Source of the DNA: Nocardioides sp. GY 10113
Lineage (GTDB): Bacteria; Actinomycetota; Actinomycetes; Propionibacteriales; Nocardioidaceae
Assembly (NCBI RefSeq): GCF_004919105.1
Contig: NZ_STGK01000003.1
Coordinates: forward strand, 308,366 to 372,365
DNA: 64,000 nt
Reading direction: 5' to 3'
In this document: positions 42,425 to 52,358 of the stretch, one piece after another
Numbering within the stretch: the stretch's first letter is position 1
Layout: each line of letters begins with the position of its first letter
The notes under the pieces: generated by a model
The model's input: the letters and a program-made list of their open reading frames with translations, nothing else
Database searches by the model: none
Told to the model about the DNA's origin: nothing
Position numbers and translations under genes: made by a program

Positions 42425-42991
42425 ATGGGGGTCCGCATCCGTCCTGCTCTCGTCGTCGGCGTGGTGCTGCTCGTCGTACTTCCGTTCGGCGCCTGGCGCG
42501 CCGTCGCCGCCCGATCGATGGCCGACGTCAGGATCGAGCCCGGCGCGCCCACCTGCAGTGGCGTCACGGTGGGTGTCGACCGCCGCGACGACCGCTACCG
42601 GCCGCAGATCCCGCTGCGCCCGGCGATGGCGTGCCAGATCCCGTACTGGGTGGCGAACCCCGGTAGCCACGACGTGGTCGTGACCGGCCTGACCTATCCC
42701 CTCGGCGGTCCGGGCGGCGGCGCCGCGTGGAAGGTCGTCTCGGTGGAGTACGACGACCTCGACCCGGCCAGCGAGGTCGACGCCGTGTGGTCGGGGGCGC
42801 AGACGGTGCCGGCGGGCACGGAGGCCGCCATCGTGGTGTCGATCGAGTTCCGCGCACGGGGCTGCACCGACGGGGGCTCGATGTGGGTGCAGCCGGTCTT
42901 CACCGTGCGCTCCTTCGGCCGCCACCGCGAGGTCCTCTCGCCGGCGTCGCCGACCTTCCGCGGCACCCGCGAGAGCACCTGCGAGATGTAG
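42425..42991 (+). CDS. Hypothetical membrane-anchored secreted protein
   Basis: 188 aa. A single N-terminal hydrophobic segment (about residues 6-28, VVGVVLLVVLPFGAWRAV) acts as an uncleaved anchor. The rest is a beta-rich domain with cysteines at CSGVTV, MACQIPYW, GCTDGG and CEM, which could form two disulfides outside the cell. I do not recognise a family. It lies between chorismate mutase and the convergent XPB helicase (19-nt gap). Confidence 0.72.
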   Translation: MGVRIRPALVVGVVLLVVLPFGAWRAVAARSMADVRIEPGAPTCSGVTVGVDRRDDRYRPQIPLRPAMACQIPYWVANPGSHDVVVTGLTYPLGGPGGGAAWKVVSVEYDDLDPASEVDAVWSGAQTVPAGTEAAIVVSIEFRARGCTDGGSMWVQPVFTVRSFGRHREVLSPASPTFRGTRESTCEM

Positions 42992-43010
42992 TCCGCAGGC
43001 GCCGGTCCGG

Positions 43011-44666
43011 TCAGACGCCGAGCTCGTCGGCGTCCACGATCCGGTAGGCGTAGCCCTGCTCGGCCAGGAACCGCTGCCGGTTCGCGGCGAACTCGGCGTC
43101 CACGGTGTCGCGGGAGACCAGCGTGTAGAAGTGCGCGACCTTGCGCTCCCCGTCGGGGCCCGGATCCCCGGGGCGCAGCAGCCGGCCCAGGCGCTGGGCC
43201 TCCTCCTGCCGGGAGCCGAAGGAGCCCGACACCTGGATCGCCACCTCGGCCGAGGGCAGGTCGATGGAGAAGTTCGCGACCTTGGAGACCACCAGCAGGC
43301 CGATCTCGCCGGACCGGAACGCGTCGAAGAGGCGCTGTCGCTCCTTGACGCTGGTCTCGCCGGTGATCATCGGCGCGTCCAGCTTCTCGCTCAGCTCGTG
43401 GATCTGCTCCAGGTACTGGCCGATGACCAGCGTCGGCTGCCCCGCGTGCCGGGTGACCAGGTCGCGCACCACGCCGATCTTCTCGGGGGTGCAGGCGGCC
43501 AGCCGGTACCGCTCCTCGGCCTCGGCCGTGGCGTAGGTCAGCCGGCTCGACTCCGGCAGGGTGACCCGGACCTCGACGCAGTCGGCCGGCGCGATCCAGC
43601 CCTGTGCCTCGATGTCCTTCCACGGCGCGTCGTACCGCTTCGGGCCGATCAGCGAGAAGACGTCGCCCTCGCGGCCGTCCTCGCGCACCAGCGTGGCCGT
43701 CAGCCCGATCCGGCGGCGGGCCTGGAGGTCCGCCGTCATCCGGAAGATCGGCGCCGGGAGCAGGTGCACCTCGTCGTACACGATGAGGCCCCAGTCGCGG
43801 GCGTCGAAGAGCTCGAGGTGCGGGTAGACGCCCTTCCGCCGGGTCGTCACCACCTGGTACGTCGCGATGGTGACCGGCCGGATCTCCTTGACGGTCCCGG
43901 AGTACTCGCCGATCTCGTCCGCCGTCAGCGACGTGCGGCGGATCAGCTCGTCCTTCCACTGCCGGGCGCTGACGGTGTTGGTGACCAGGATCAGCGTGGT
44001 CGCCTGGGCGTGCGCCATGGCGGCGGCGCCGACGATCGTCTTGCCGGCGCCGCAGGGCAGTACGACGACCCCGGACCCGCCGTGCCAGAACGACTCCGCG
44101 GCGTCGCGCTGGTAGTCGCGCAGCGCCCAGCCGTCCTCGGCCAGCTCGATCGGGTGGGCCTCGCCGTCGACGTACCCGGCGTAGTCCTCGGCCGGCCAGC
44201 CGAGCTTGAGCAGGGCCTGCTTGAGGTTGCCCCGCTCGGAGGGGTGGACCGCGACGGTGTCGTCGTCGACGCGGTTGCCGAGCATGCCGGCGACCTTCTT
44301 GGCGCGCAGCACCTCCTCCAGGACCGGGCGGTCGGTGGAGGCGAGGACGAGCCCGTGGGTGGGGTGCTTCTCCAGGCGCAGCCGGCCGTAGCGGGCCATG
44401 GTCTCGGCCACGTCCACGAGCAGCGCGTGCGGAACCGGGTAGCGGCTGAACGTGAGCAGCGTGTCCACCACCTGCTCGGCGTCGTGGCCGGCGGCGCGCG
44501 CGTTCCACAGGCCCAGCGGGGTGAGCCGGTAGGTGTGGATGTGCTCCGGGCTGCGCTCCAGCTCCGCGAACGGGGCGATCGCCTTGCGGCACTCGGCGGC
44601 CTGCGGGTGGTCGACCTCGAGGAGCAGGGACTTGTCGGACTGCACGATCAGGGGTCCGTCGGTCAC
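43011..44666 (-). CDS. XPB/Rad25-type DNA repair helicase
   Basis: 551 aa. Superfamily 2 3'-5' helicase of the XPB group found in some actinobacteria. Walker A PCGAGKT (204-210), DEVH box (298-301), the XPB-specific RED motif (328-330) in TATLVREDGREGD, and motif VI QRLGRLLRPGD are intact. The first 160 residues form the damage-recognition-like domain (LTPLGLWNARAAGHDAEQVVDTLLTFSRYPVPHALLVDVAETMARYG). GTG 44666 is supported by TAGACT (44673-44678, minus strand) 6 nt upstream. A helicase-associated protein is encoded just upstream on the same strand. The RED motif makes the XPB assignment secure. Confidence 0.95.
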   Translation of the reverse strand: MTDGPLIVQSDKSLLLEVDHPQAAECRKAIAPFAELERSPEHIHTYRLTPLGLWNARAAGHDAEQVVDTLLTFSRYPVPHALLVDVAETMARYGRLRLEKHPTHGLVLASTDRPVLEEVLRAKKVAGMLGNRVDDDTVAVHPSERGNLKQALLKLGWPAEDYAGYVDGEAHPIELAEDGWALRDYQRDAAESFWHGGSGVVVLPCGAGKTIVGAAAMAHAQATTLILVTNTVSARQWKDELIRRTSLTADEIGEYSGTVKEIRPVTIATYQVVTTRRKGVYPHLELFDARDWGLIVYDEVHLLPAPIFRMTADLQARRRIGLTATLVREDGREGDVFSLIGPKRYDAPWKDIEAQGWIAPADCVEVRVTLPESSRLTYATAEAEERYRLAACTPEKIGVVRDLVTRHAGQPTLVIGQYLEQIHELSEKLDAPMITGETSVKERQRLFDAFRSGEIGLLVVSKVANFSIDLPSAEVAIQVSGSFGSRQEEAQRLGRLLRPGDPGPDGERKVAHFYTLVSRDTVDAEFAANRQRFLAEQGYAYRIVDADELGV

Positions 44667-44672
44667 CGCACG

Positions 44673-44678
44673 AGTCTA
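44673..44678 (-). promoter_or_regulatory. -10 element of the XPB helicase gene (leaderless)
   Basis: TAGACT on the minus strand ends 6 nt before GTG 44666. Confidence 0.55.
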
Positions 44679-44706
44679 CGGGCGGTCCGGTCCCCACCCC
44701 GAACCA

Positions 44707-44732
44707 CGAGCCGGGCCCCGAGCCCCGGCTCG
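44707..44732 (-). terminator. Hairpin between the helicase-associated gene and the XPB gene
   Basis: CGAGCCGGG pairs with CCCGGCTCG across 8 nt. It suggests the two reverse-strand genes can be transcribed separately. Confidence 0.45.
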
Positions 44733-44756
44733 GCGGGTCCTCACCCCCGGCTCGCG

Positions 44757-47033
44757 TCAGAGGGGGAGGACGCGGCTGATCCGGTGCAGGGGGTAGTTGC
44801 GCTCGGCGTCCGGGTCGTCGGCCTCGGCGCCGGCGTCGCGGGCGGTGAGCCGCCCGCCCTCGACGACCAGCGGCAGCACCTCGCGCTCGACGATCACGCC
44901 CTGGTTGTCGGTGAATCCGATCTGCACCCGGCCCCGGCGCTCGATCGCGTCCCGTAGGGCGGCCGAGGCGCCGGCCGGGGTGCTGGCCGAGGCGGGCCGG
45001 GTGCGTGCCTCGGCGTCGCCCTCGCGCAACGTCCGTACGGCGGTGGCGACGTGCGCCGCTGCGCGGGCCGCACCGCGGGCGGAGTCGGTGGCCTGCCGCG
45101 GGCTGCGCGCGCGCAGCGGATCCCCGACGCCGACCCGGACCACCCCGTCGGTGCCCTCCACGACCGGGGAGAGCCCGAGCTCGCGCATCCGCGGCAGCAG
45201 CACGTCGGCCGGCACCGAGCTGATCACCACCGTCGGCGCGATCCGCCGCAGGCCGAGCGCGTCGGCGCGCGGGTGGTTGACCAGCTCGGCCAGCGCCACC
45301 TCGTCCTCGGAGCAGACGTAGGCGGCGGCCAGGCCGACCCGGAGCCGGCCGAACGAGCGGACGGCGTCGTCGACGAGGTAGTCGAGGGGCTGCGGGACCG
45401 GGGTCCGCGAGACCGCGGTGAGGAACTCCTTGATCTCCCCGCCGCTCCAGCCCGACTCCAGTGCGCCGCGCACCGACGCGGGGGTGAACCGGTAGACGGT
45501 CGCCGCGCCGTGCGACTCGATCTCGGCCACCTCCTGCAGGCGGCGCGCGAGCAGCGACTCCAGCGGTCCCGGCGCCACCGCGGTCAGGTCGGCCTGGATG
45601 AGGACGTGGTCCACCGGCGCCGGCAGCCGCGCGGCGAGCACCGGCGTCGGGTCCTCGCCGGCGGCCAACGAGCGGCCGTAGTCGGTCAGCACGTCGACGC
45701 CGGTGAGGCCGAGCTGGGCGGCCTCGGCGACCGTCCACGCGACGAGGTCGGGTCGGGTGCGCGGGCGCCGCGGGCGCAGCCACGCGATGCGGGCGACCAA
45801 CGACGGGAGCCCGGTGCCGGCGGCGAGGCCGTGCCCCTCCGGCAGGTCGGCCAGCGCGGCGAGCGCCATCGCCTTGGCTTCGGGCATGCCCGCGGCGGAG
45901 AGCTCGGGGGTGAGCGCGTTCCACGGCTTCTGGTCCGGGCCGCGCTCGCCGACCAGCGAGGGCAACCGGGTGCTGTGCAGCCAAGCACGGGCCAACGTGG
46001 TCCATCGCTGTGCGGCGGACTGCCCGAGCCACGTGTCGTAGGCGTCGGTGGGGACCCAGACCTGGTTGCCGTCGCCGTCGGCGCGGGTGGCGAGCAGGCC
46101 GGCCGCCGAGGCGACCTCGATCAGCAGTGCGGCCTCGGGCTCGGCGACGCCGAGGTGCGTGGCGGTGGCCCGTAGCTCGCGTACGCCGAGACCGCTGGTG
46201 CGCAGGGCGGCGGCGGGGCGCCGCCCCCAGCCCTCGAGCAGCAGCTCGACCCGTCGTACGAACTCGGTGGCGGCACCGACCGCTGCGCTGGCGACCAGCC
46301 GCTCGGAACGGGCCTCGCTGGCGACCGTCGGCGGCTGGTCGACCGGGGTGGTCGTGGTCCGGCCGCCCCGTCGGATCAGCGCGACCTCGCCGGGCACCAC
46401 GAGCATCCCGGGGTGGGCGGAACCGCCCGGGCGCAGCAGGTGCTGCGCGATCAGCTCCTCGGCGGGGGAGCGGGCGTCGTCGGGCCCCAGGCCGATCCGG
46501 GTCGTGCCGGCGGTGGCGAGCCCGCCGTTGTCGATCACGTGGTCCAGCAGCCGGCGGGCGTCGGGGGAGAGGTCGGCGATCCGACCCGCGTTCTCCTCGG
46601 TGGGACGTGGGTCGGCCGAGCAGGGACGGACCCCGCTCACGCCGCCGTCGACACCGCCGGTCAGGCAGTCGCCGATCCCGGTGAGCGGACGCAGCCCTTC
46701 GGGGGAGTCCCAGGCCAGCGCCAGGTCCTGCAGGCGCTCCACCACCCGTGCGACGTACGCCGGATCTGCGGCGACGGTGGCGACCAGCCGCTCGAGGGTG
46801 GTCGGTCCGGCGACCACGAGGGCGTCGAGCACGAAGAGCTCGCCGCGGGTGAGGCCGTCGAGGGCGCGGAGCAGCGAGCTGCGGGCGGCGGCCCGGGAGG
46901 CGAGCAGTCCGAAGTCGTGGGGGGCCGGAGTGGCGAGGTCGGGGCGTTCGGTGAGCAGCCTGGTGATCCGCTCGTCCGGCCACGCGCGCAGCTGGTCCGC
47001 CAGCGAACGGTGGCCGACCGGTTCCTTTCCCAC
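44757..47033 (-). CDS. Helicase-associated protein (Helicase_C_3 / XPB-Ssl2-like N-terminal domain)
   Basis: 758 aa from GTG 47033. Not a helicase itself: no Walker A or DExH box is present. It has several winged-helix-like segments ([52 protein letters not shown]) and a conserved C-terminal region ([65 protein letters not shown]), typical of the actinobacterial helicase-associated family that pairs with XPB. The last 70 residues form a small DNA-binding or WYL-like strand module. GTG 47033 has TAGCGT (47041-47046, minus strand) 7 nt upstream. Function is unproven; a recruitment or accessory role for the downstream XPB is inferred. Confidence 0.85.
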   Translation of the reverse strand: MGKEPVGHRSLADQLRAWPDERITRLLTERPDLATPAPHDFGLLASRAAARSSLLRALDGLTRGELFVLDALVVAGPTTLERLVATVAADPAYVARVVERLQDLALAWDSPEGLRPLTGIGDCLTGGVDGGVSGVRPCSADPRPTEENAGRIADLSPDARRLLDHVIDNGGLATAGTTRIGLGPDDARSPAEELIAQHLLRPGGSAHPGMLVVPGEVALIRRGGRTTTTPVDQPPTVASEARSERLVASAAVGAATEFVRRVELLLEGWGRRPAAALRTSGLGVRELRATATHLGVAEPEAALLIEVASAAGLLATRADGDGNQVWVPTDAYDTWLGQSAAQRWTTLARAWLHSTRLPSLVGERGPDQKPWNALTPELSAAGMPEAKAMALAALADLPEGHGLAAGTGLPSLVARIAWLRPRRPRTRPDLVAWTVAEAAQLGLTGVDVLTDYGRSLAAGEDPTPVLAARLPAPVDHVLIQADLTAVAPGPLESLLARRLQEVAEIESHGAATVYRFTPASVRGALESGWSGGEIKEFLTAVSRTPVPQPLDYLVDDAVRSFGRLRVGLAAAYVCSEDEVALAELVNHPRADALGLRRIAPTVVISSVPADVLLPRMRELGLSPVVEGTDGVVRVGVGDPLRARSPRQATDSARGAARAAAHVATAVRTLREGDAEARTRPASASTPAGASAALRDAIERRGRVQIGFTDNQGVIVEREVLPLVVEGGRLTARDAGAEADDPDAERNYPLHRISRVLPL

Positions 47034-47040
47034 CCGGCCA

Positions 47041-47046
47041 ACGCTA
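47041..47046 (-). promoter_or_regulatory. -10 element of the helicase-associated gene
   Basis: TAGCGT on the minus strand ends 7 nt before GTG 47033. Confidence 0.5.
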
Positions 47047-47207
47047 CCGAGCGGCGGGCGCCGGTGATGACCGATGTCGACCTGAGTCGGGTCCGGGGCC
47101 GCGACAACCTCACCGCGGTCCTCGTCGATGTGATGGGATTGCCCCACGCACGGCGCACGACTCCGGCGCGCAGCGCGGGAGTCCGGAGAAGAAGTCTGGA
47201 GTCCCCC

Positions 47208-48776
47208 ATGAGCGTGACGAGTCCGCTGACCTGGTCCTACCGGCCGGGTCCCTGGTTCGCGGTCGTCGGCAGCCGGGTCACCGTGCTGCTGCCGGAGGCG
47301 CAGAAGGAGATCGCGGTCGGGCTGTGGGCGAGCGTGGACGGCGGCGCCGACTTCGGTGAGGCCCTGGACAGCCTGTTGGCCTCGGGGCTGAGCAGGCTCC
47401 CCGGCTTCGCCGTGGTGAGCTTCGAGGACGGCGGGGCGCGGGTGCTGCTGCGGGGCGCGGCGGTGGCGGCCGAGATCGTCGCGGACGGACGATCGGTGCG
47501 GTTCGACGGCGCCGGCGGCACCTGGGTGGAGCGCACCGTGGCGGACGTGACGGCGCTGTCGATCACGGTGGCCCCGGGCGAGGCCCCCGACGACGCTCCC
47601 GTGCACGCCTCCGCGGGCGCGGCGCTCGACCTGCCGATCCTCACCGGGCTGGTGCGGGCGGGCCGTGTCGACCACCCTGCGCGGTGGGCGACCGGGCCCG
47701 CCGGCTCCTCCGCGGCCGAGGCCGCGGAGCGGGTGGCGCCGGCGCCGGTGGAGCCGGCGGCCGCGGGTGCGGTCGACCTCGGCCCGCCGACCGAGCTGTT
47801 CGACGGCCCGTCGGTGGACCCGCTCAGCGACCCGATCCCGGATCCCCTGAGCGACCCCCTCAGCGACCCGCTCACCGACCTGCTCCAGGACCCGTTGAGC
47901 GACCCGTTGAGCGACCCGTTGCGCGACCCGTTGAGCGATCCCCTCGGCGACCCGTGGGGGGACCCGCTCGCCGGGACCGGCGTGGCAGACGCCGACGCCG
48001 ACGCGGACGCCGAGCCGGACGCCGACGCGGACGCCGAGCCGGACGCGGGGGAGCAGGCAGCGGAGCAGGACGACATCGAGACCGGTCAGTTCGACATCGG
48101 GGGCGTCGGCCCCGGTGAGCCGCCGCAGGATCCGCCCCCGCCGCTCGGCATCGGATCCTGGGAGCGCCTCGGCGCGCCCCCGTCCCCGCCCAGCGCGCCG
48201 CCCAGCGCGCCACCCGCGCCGGCGGTTCCGCCGCTGCCGCCCCCTCCCGCGGCGCGACCGGGCACGTCCGTGACGCCGTCGAGGCGCGCGGCGGCGCCGC
48301 CGCCGTCCTCGCCGCCGCCGTCCTCGCCGCCCCCGTCGACCCCGCCCCCGTCGGCCCCGCCCCCGTCCTCGCCGCCGCCGTCCTCGCCGCCGCCGACCTC
48401 GCCGCCGTCGACCCCGCCCACCGTGCCGCCGACCGGATCGCCGGTCACTCTCCGGGTCTCGGACGGCCAGGCGGTCGTGGTCGACGAGGTGGTCCTGATC
48501 GGGCGCGCGCCGGAGGCTCGTCGCTTCACCGGCACCGAGCAGCCGCGCCTGGTGGCGGTGCCGAGCAGGTTGAACGAGATCTCCTCCACGCACATCGAGG
48601 TGCGGCCCGGCGCCGAGCGGGGCACCGCCCTGGTGACGGACATGGGGTCGACGAACGGCACCGTCCTGGTCCGTCCCGGGCAGGGGCCGGAGGATCTCAA
48701 GCCGGGCATCGCCGTCGCCCTGACCCCCGGGGCGATCATCAACCTCGGCGACGGGATCACGATCCAGGTGTCCTAG
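47208..48776 (+). CDS. FHA-domain protein with DPLSDPL repeats and a proline-rich linker
   Basis: 522 aa. The C-terminal FHA domain (about 410-522) binds phosphothreonine and carries the core [26 protein letters not shown] and [11 protein letters not shown]. The N-terminal about 190 residues form a conserved globular region ([52 protein letters not shown]) of unknown function. Between them lie a DPLS/DPL repeat (about 203-255), an acidic [13 protein letters not shown] stretch (about 262-285), and a Pro/Ser array of PPPSSPP units (about 363-408). ATG 47208 begins MSVTSPL. A role in Ser/Thr kinase signalling or type VII/cell-wall regulation is possible. It is divergent from the helicase-associated gene. 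Confidence 0.85.
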   Translation: MSVTSPLTWSYRPGPWFAVVGSRVTVLLPEAQKEIAVGLWASVDGGADFGEALDSLLASGLSRLPGFAVVSFEDGGARVLLRGAAVAAEIVADGRSVRFDGAGGTWVERTVADVTALSITVAPGEAPDDAPVHASAGAALDLPILTGLVRAGRVDHPARWATGPAGSSAAEAAERVAPAPVEPAAAGAVDLGPPTELFDGPSVDPLSDPIPDPLSDPLSDPLTDLLQDPLSDPLSDPLRDPLSDPLGDPWGDPLAGTGVADADADADAEPDADADAEPDAGEQAAEQDDIETGQFDIGGVGPGEPPQDPPPPLGIGSWERLGAPPSPPSAPPSAPPAPAVPPLPPPPAARPGTSVTPSRRAAAPPPSSPPPSSPPPSTPPPSAPPPSSPPPSSPPPTSPPSTPPTVPPTGSPVTLRVSDGQAVVVDEVVLIGRAPEARRFTGTEQPRLVAVPSRLNEISSTHIEVRPGAERGTALVTDMGSTNGTVLVRPGQGPEDLKPGIAVALTPGAIINLGDGITIQVS

Positions 48777-48895
48777 GTCCCGTCGGTGACGGGTCGGTGG
48801 CGCACCCCCGGAACGCCTTCGTGGCGGCAGGGGCGATGGCCTACGATTCCGACGCGCCGGGATGTCCGGCCCGAGACAGCGAGGAAGGTCCAGAC

Positions 48896-49291
48896 GTGCC
48901 GACTGGCAAGGTCAAGTGGTTCGACGCGGAGAAGGGCTTCGGGTTTCTCTCCCAGCCGGGCGGACCGGACGTCTACGTGCACGCCGACGCGCTCCCCGAG
49001 GGCGTCGAGACGCTGAAGGCCGGCACCCGCGTGGAGTTCGGCATCGCCCAGGGTCGCCGCGGCGACCAGGCACTGCAGGTCAAGGTGGTCGACGCCCCGG
49101 CGTCGGTGGCCCGCAAGCAGGCACAGGCCAAGCGCAAGAAGCCCGAGGAGATGGTCACGATCGTCGAGGACACGATCCGGCTCCTCGACGGCATCGGCGA
49201 GGGCTACCGCCACGGCCGTCACCCCGAGCGTCGTACGGCGCAGCCGGTCGCCAAGCTGCTGCGCGCGCTGGCCGACGAGCTCGAGGCCTGA
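48896..49291 (+). CDS. Cold-shock domain protein with C-terminal extension
   Basis: 131 aa from GTG 48896. Residues 1-65 are a cold-shock domain with the RNA-binding motifs [15 protein letters not shown] and VYVHADAL. The second half is a basic linker ([15 protein letters not shown]) and a helix that ends ALADELEA, roughly doubling the size of a normal Csp (about 67 aa); such long forms are known in actinobacteria. Probable RNA chaperone. GTG 48896 has GAGGAAGG 8-9 nt upstream. It starts 119 nt after the FHA gene. Confidence 0.93.
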   Translation: MPTGKVKWFDAEKGFGFLSQPGGPDVYVHADALPEGVETLKAGTRVEFGIAQGRRGDQALQVKVVDAPASVARKQAQAKRKKPEEMVTIVEDTIRLLDGIGEGYRHGRHPERRTAQPVAKLLRALADELEA

Positions 49292-49321
49292 GCGCCCGGG
49301 CCGCCGCGCCCGGCGCCAGGC

Positions 49322-50767
49322 TCAGGCCCGCGCGGCCGCGTTCGCGGCGTCGGCGCCGGCGGACCCGCCGCTCCGCGGCCGCGAGCCGAGCGTGAAGACC
49401 GCCCAGGCAGCGAGCACGACCGCGGCGACCCCGAGCCCCAGCTGCGGGATCCAGGGCATCGCGATGCCCACGAACCCCCCGATCACCCACGCCAGCTGGA
49501 GCGTGGTGTCGCCGCGGGCGAACGCGCTGGAGTGGTAGCGGGCCGGGACGCCGGTCTGGATCGTGGAGTCCAGCGAGACCTTCGCCAGGTACTGCATCAG
49601 GCCGGCGGTCAGCCCCAGCGCCACGATCGCCAGGACGCTGTAGAAGAGCGCCGCGACCACGCAGATCGCGATGTCGGCGATCAGCGCGATCACCACCATC
49701 ACGGCGGGGTTGATCCGGCGCGCCACGGAGGCGACGACGATGCCGAGCGTGTTGCCCAGGCCGGCGGCGCCGATGACCAGCCCGATCAGCAGCGTGGTGC
49801 GGTCCTCCCAGCCCTCGATCGGCTCGGCGCGCAGCAGGAACGCCATGTACATCGTGAGGAAGCCCGAGAGCCACCGCGGGCCGCAGTTCACGCGCAGCGC
49901 GAACGCCACCTTGGCCGGCACGCCCGTGCCCCTGGGGGCGCCGATCCCGACCGCCACCTGGCGCTCGCCCTCGCTGGAGTCGACCTTCGCGGGCAGCAGG
50001 ATGGCGGCGACCGTGCCGAGCACGAACACCAGGAACGCGTAGCGCAGCGTCCACTCCGCCCCGAAGTACGCCGCCGCGCCGGCCAGCGGCGCGGAGACCG
50101 TGGCGCCGACGACCCCGGCCAGCGAGACCCGTCCGTTGGCCTTGACTAGCGTGATCTCGGAGGGGAGCAGCCGCGGGACCGCGGCGGCGCGGGTGACGCC
50201 GTACGCCTTGGAGGAGACCAGGACGCCGAGGGCGGCGGGGTAGAACCAGACCGACTCCGAGGCGATCGCGCCGGCGAGCACCCAGCACAGGAAGGCGCGG
50301 ATCGCGAACGTGGCGCCGATGGCCCAGCGCCGCCCGTGGCTGAACCGGTCGAGGAACGGCCCGATCAACGGCGCGACGATCGCGAACGGCAGCATGGTCA
50401 GCCCGAGGAACAGGGCGACCTGGCCGCGTGCCTCGCTGGTGGCGCCGGAGAAGAAGATGGTGCCGGCCAGTGCGATCGCCACCGCGGCGTCACCCGCGGC
50501 GTTGCAGGCGTGCAGCTCGAGCAGCCGGTTCAGCCCCGACCGGTCGGCGCCCTGGGCGCCGGCCGCGCGGCGGGCCCGCTGCACGGTGGCGCGTCCCAGC
50601 CGACCGGTGGCGCCGGCCGCGCCGCGCACGCCGCGCGCGGTGGCCTTGGCGCCCTTGCCGAGGCTCTGCCCGACGGTCGGCGGAGCGGTCGCGTCGGGAG
50701 CCGTGGGGTCGGCGGGGTCGGACGCAGGAGGCGGCGGGGGCCCGGGGTGCCGTCCGTCGCTGCTCAC
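49322..50767 (-). CDS. MFS transporter (large, with charged N-terminal region)
   Basis: 481 aa from GTG 50767. About 10-12 membrane segments from residue 90 on. The first about 85 residues are Pro/Asp/Ala- and Arg-rich and cytoplasmic. The loop-2-3-like motif FLDRFSHGRRWAIG and later GLGNTLGI mark the MFS fold. The substrate is unknown. GTG 50767 lies 6 nt after CAAGAT, a -10-like hexamer. The gene is convergent with the cold-shock gene and divergent from the DUF3027 gene. Confidence 0.85.
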   Translation of the reverse strand: MSSDGRHPGPPPPPASDPADPTAPDATAPPTVGQSLGKGAKATARGVRGAAGATGRLGRATVQRARRAAGAQGADRSGLNRLLELHACNAAGDAAVAIALAGTIFFSGATSEARGQVALFLGLTMLPFAIVAPLIGPFLDRFSHGRRWAIGATFAIRAFLCWVLAGAIASESVWFYPAALGVLVSSKAYGVTRAAAVPRLLPSEITLVKANGRVSLAGVVGATVSAPLAGAAAYFGAEWTLRYAFLVFVLGTVAAILLPAKVDSSEGERQVAVGIGAPRGTGVPAKVAFALRVNCGPRWLSGFLTMYMAFLLRAEPIEGWEDRTTLLIGLVIGAAGLGNTLGIVVASVARRINPAVMVVIALIADIAICVVAALFYSVLAIVALGLTAGLMQYLAKVSLDSTIQTGVPARYHSSAFARGDTTLQLAWVIGGFVGIAMPWIPQLGLGVAAVVLAAWAVFTLGSRPRSGGSAGADAANAAARA

Positions 50768-50870
50768 ACGCCCATCTTGCCCTCCCCGGGTGACCGGCGT
50801 GGCGGGCACGCCGAGACCGCGGGGTGGCCCCGACGTCACGAAGTCGGGCCGGATGAGGGATGCTGTGCCC

Positions 50871-51647
50871 GTGGCCACCCTGGAACGCAAGTCGCTCGAC
50901 GCCGTCACCGCGGATGCGGTCGATGCTGCGCGGTCGGCGCTGTTGGAAGAGGTTCCCGCGAGCGACGTGGGCGACTACCTGGGGCGTCAGGTCGACGGTC
51001 TGCGGGTGGTGACCCACCTGTTCGCGTGTAGCCGCAAGGGCTACGTGGGCTGGCAGTGGGCGGTCACCCTGACCCGCGCGCCGCGGCAGAAGCGGGTCAC
51101 CGTCGTGGAGGCCGTGCTGCTTCCCGGTCCGGAGGCGATCACCGCCCCGGCGTGGGTGCCCTACCGGGAACGGATCAAGCCGGGCGACATGTCGCCGGGC
51201 GACCTGCTGCCGGTCGAGGACGACGACCCGCGGCTGGTGCCGACGTACTCCTTCGGCGACGACGACCTCGACGCCGATGCGAAGGCCCAGATCCGCACCG
51301 TCGCCAAGGAGCTCGGCCTGGGCCGGGTCCGCACCCTGTCCCCGGAGGGCCGTGACGCGGCCGCCGAGCGGTGGTACGACGGCGACGGCGGCCCGGACGC
51401 CCCGGTGGCCAAGGCGGTCGCCGACAAGTGCTGGTCGTGCGGCTTCCTGGTCCGGCTCGCCGGCCCGCTCTCCGAGACCTTCGGCGTCTGCGCGAACGGC
51501 GACGCCAACGACGACGGCCGCGTGGTCAGCCTCGACCACGGTTGCGGCGCGCACTCCGAGGTGCGGCTGAGCAAGCGGCACGCGCCGGTTCCGCCGGCGC
51601 CGCCGGTGCTGGACACCGTCTCCCAGGGCGACCTCGAGACCTTCTGA
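50871..51647 (+). CDS. DUF3027-domain protein
   Basis: 258 aa. Conserved actinobacterial family of unknown function. The typical start VATLERKSLDAVTADAVDAARSALLEEV is followed by GYVGWQWAVTLTRAPRQKRVTVVEAVLLPGPEAITAPAWVPYRERIKPGD and a Cys-containing C-terminal part: CWSCGFLV, GVCANGDANDDGRVVSLDHGCGAHSE, which could bind zinc through four cysteines. GTG 50871 has GATGCT 6 nt upstream (weak -10); ATG 50853 is an alternative. The role may be transcriptional because neighbours in other genomes include cold-shock and helicase genes, but this is only context. Confidence 0.82.
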   Translation: MATLERKSLDAVTADAVDAARSALLEEVPASDVGDYLGRQVDGLRVVTHLFACSRKGYVGWQWAVTLTRAPRQKRVTVVEAVLLPGPEAITAPAWVPYRERIKPGDMSPGDLLPVEDDDPRLVPTYSFGDDDLDADAKAQIRTVAKELGLGRVRTLSPEGRDAAAERWYDGDGGPDAPVAKAVADKCWSCGFLVRLAGPLSETFGVCANGDANDDGRVVSLDHGCGAHSEVRLSKRHAPVPPAPPVLDTVSQGDLETF

Positions 51648-51725
51648 CCCCGCGGGGCGCGGGTCGTCGCTGCCCGGGTCGCGGGTCGTGACTGCGCGAG
51701 CCGCGGCGCCGGTACGCCGAAGGGC

Positions 51726-52358
51726 TCAGCCCGTGGGCGCGAGCAGCCAGACGACGTACTCCTCGTCGGCCGGCCGCAGGTCGTAGCCGCCGAACCGGTG
51801 GTGCACGGCGAGACCCGCGTCGGCGGCGTCGGCGACGAACTCCTCCGGTCGGTAGCGTCGCGCGCTCTCCGGCCCGCCCTGCAGGTGGAACCCGACCAGC
51901 ACGCGGCCGCCGGGAGCGAGCAGCGACCGCAGCCGCGTCAGGACCGCCACCTCGGTGTCCTCGGCCACGAAGGGCAGCACGTTGCCGACGGCGACGGCGA
52001 GGTCGAACTCCGTGGGTGCGCCGGCCGCGGCGAGTGCGGCCGGGTCGAGCTCCAGGATCTGCAGCGGGAGCACGGGCAGGTCGGGGTAGGTGCGGCGCGA
52101 CTGCTCGACCAGCGCGGGGTCGGGCTCGGCGCCGAGCACCCGGTGGCCCTGGGCCCGCAGGTAGCCGCCGACCCGGCCCATCCCCGAGCCGGCGTCGAGG
52201 ATCCGGGCGCCGCGGGGGACCAGGGCGTCGGCGAGCCGGGCCTCGCCGTGCACGTCGGCGCCCTCGTCGATCAGCTCGGCGAAGCGTCGCCCGTAACCGG
52301 CGTTCTTGGGGCCGCCGAGCGCCCACCGCGTCGGCGGGAGCGTGTCGTGCTCAGACAT
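51726..52358 (-). CDS. Class I SAM-dependent methyltransferase
   Basis: 210 aa. SAM-binding motif I is ARILDAGSGMGRVGGYLRAQGHRVLGAEPDPALV, followed by VAVGNVLPFV and LLAPGGRVLVGFHLQGG. A small-molecule methyltransferase of the Methyltransf_25 type is likely; no acceptor can be named. ATG 52358 lies inside the end of the DUF2530 gene (8-bp overlap), so translation is coupled. Confidence 0.9.
   Translation of the reverse strand: MSEHDTLPPTRWALGGPKNAGYGRRFAELIDEGADVHGEARLADALVPRGARILDAGSGMGRVGGYLRAQGHRVLGAEPDPALVEQSRRTYPDLPVLPLQILELDPAALAAAGAPTEFDLAVAVGNVLPFVAEDTEVAVLTRLRSLLAPGGRVLVGFHLQGGPESARRYRPEEFVADAADAGLAVHHRFGGYDLRPADEEYVVWLLAPTG

Noticed and set aside
42694..46983. A 1429-codon reverse frame through the XPB and helicase-associated genes
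   Set aside because: It is an open third frame caused by high GC. The XPB motifs and the helicase-associated domain lie in the other reverse frames.
47208..48776. Collagen-like Gly-Gly-Asp array on the reverse strand opposite the FHA gene
   Set aside because: This is the mirror of the Pro/Ser linker and DPL repeats. The forward frame has a start, an FHA core and a stop.
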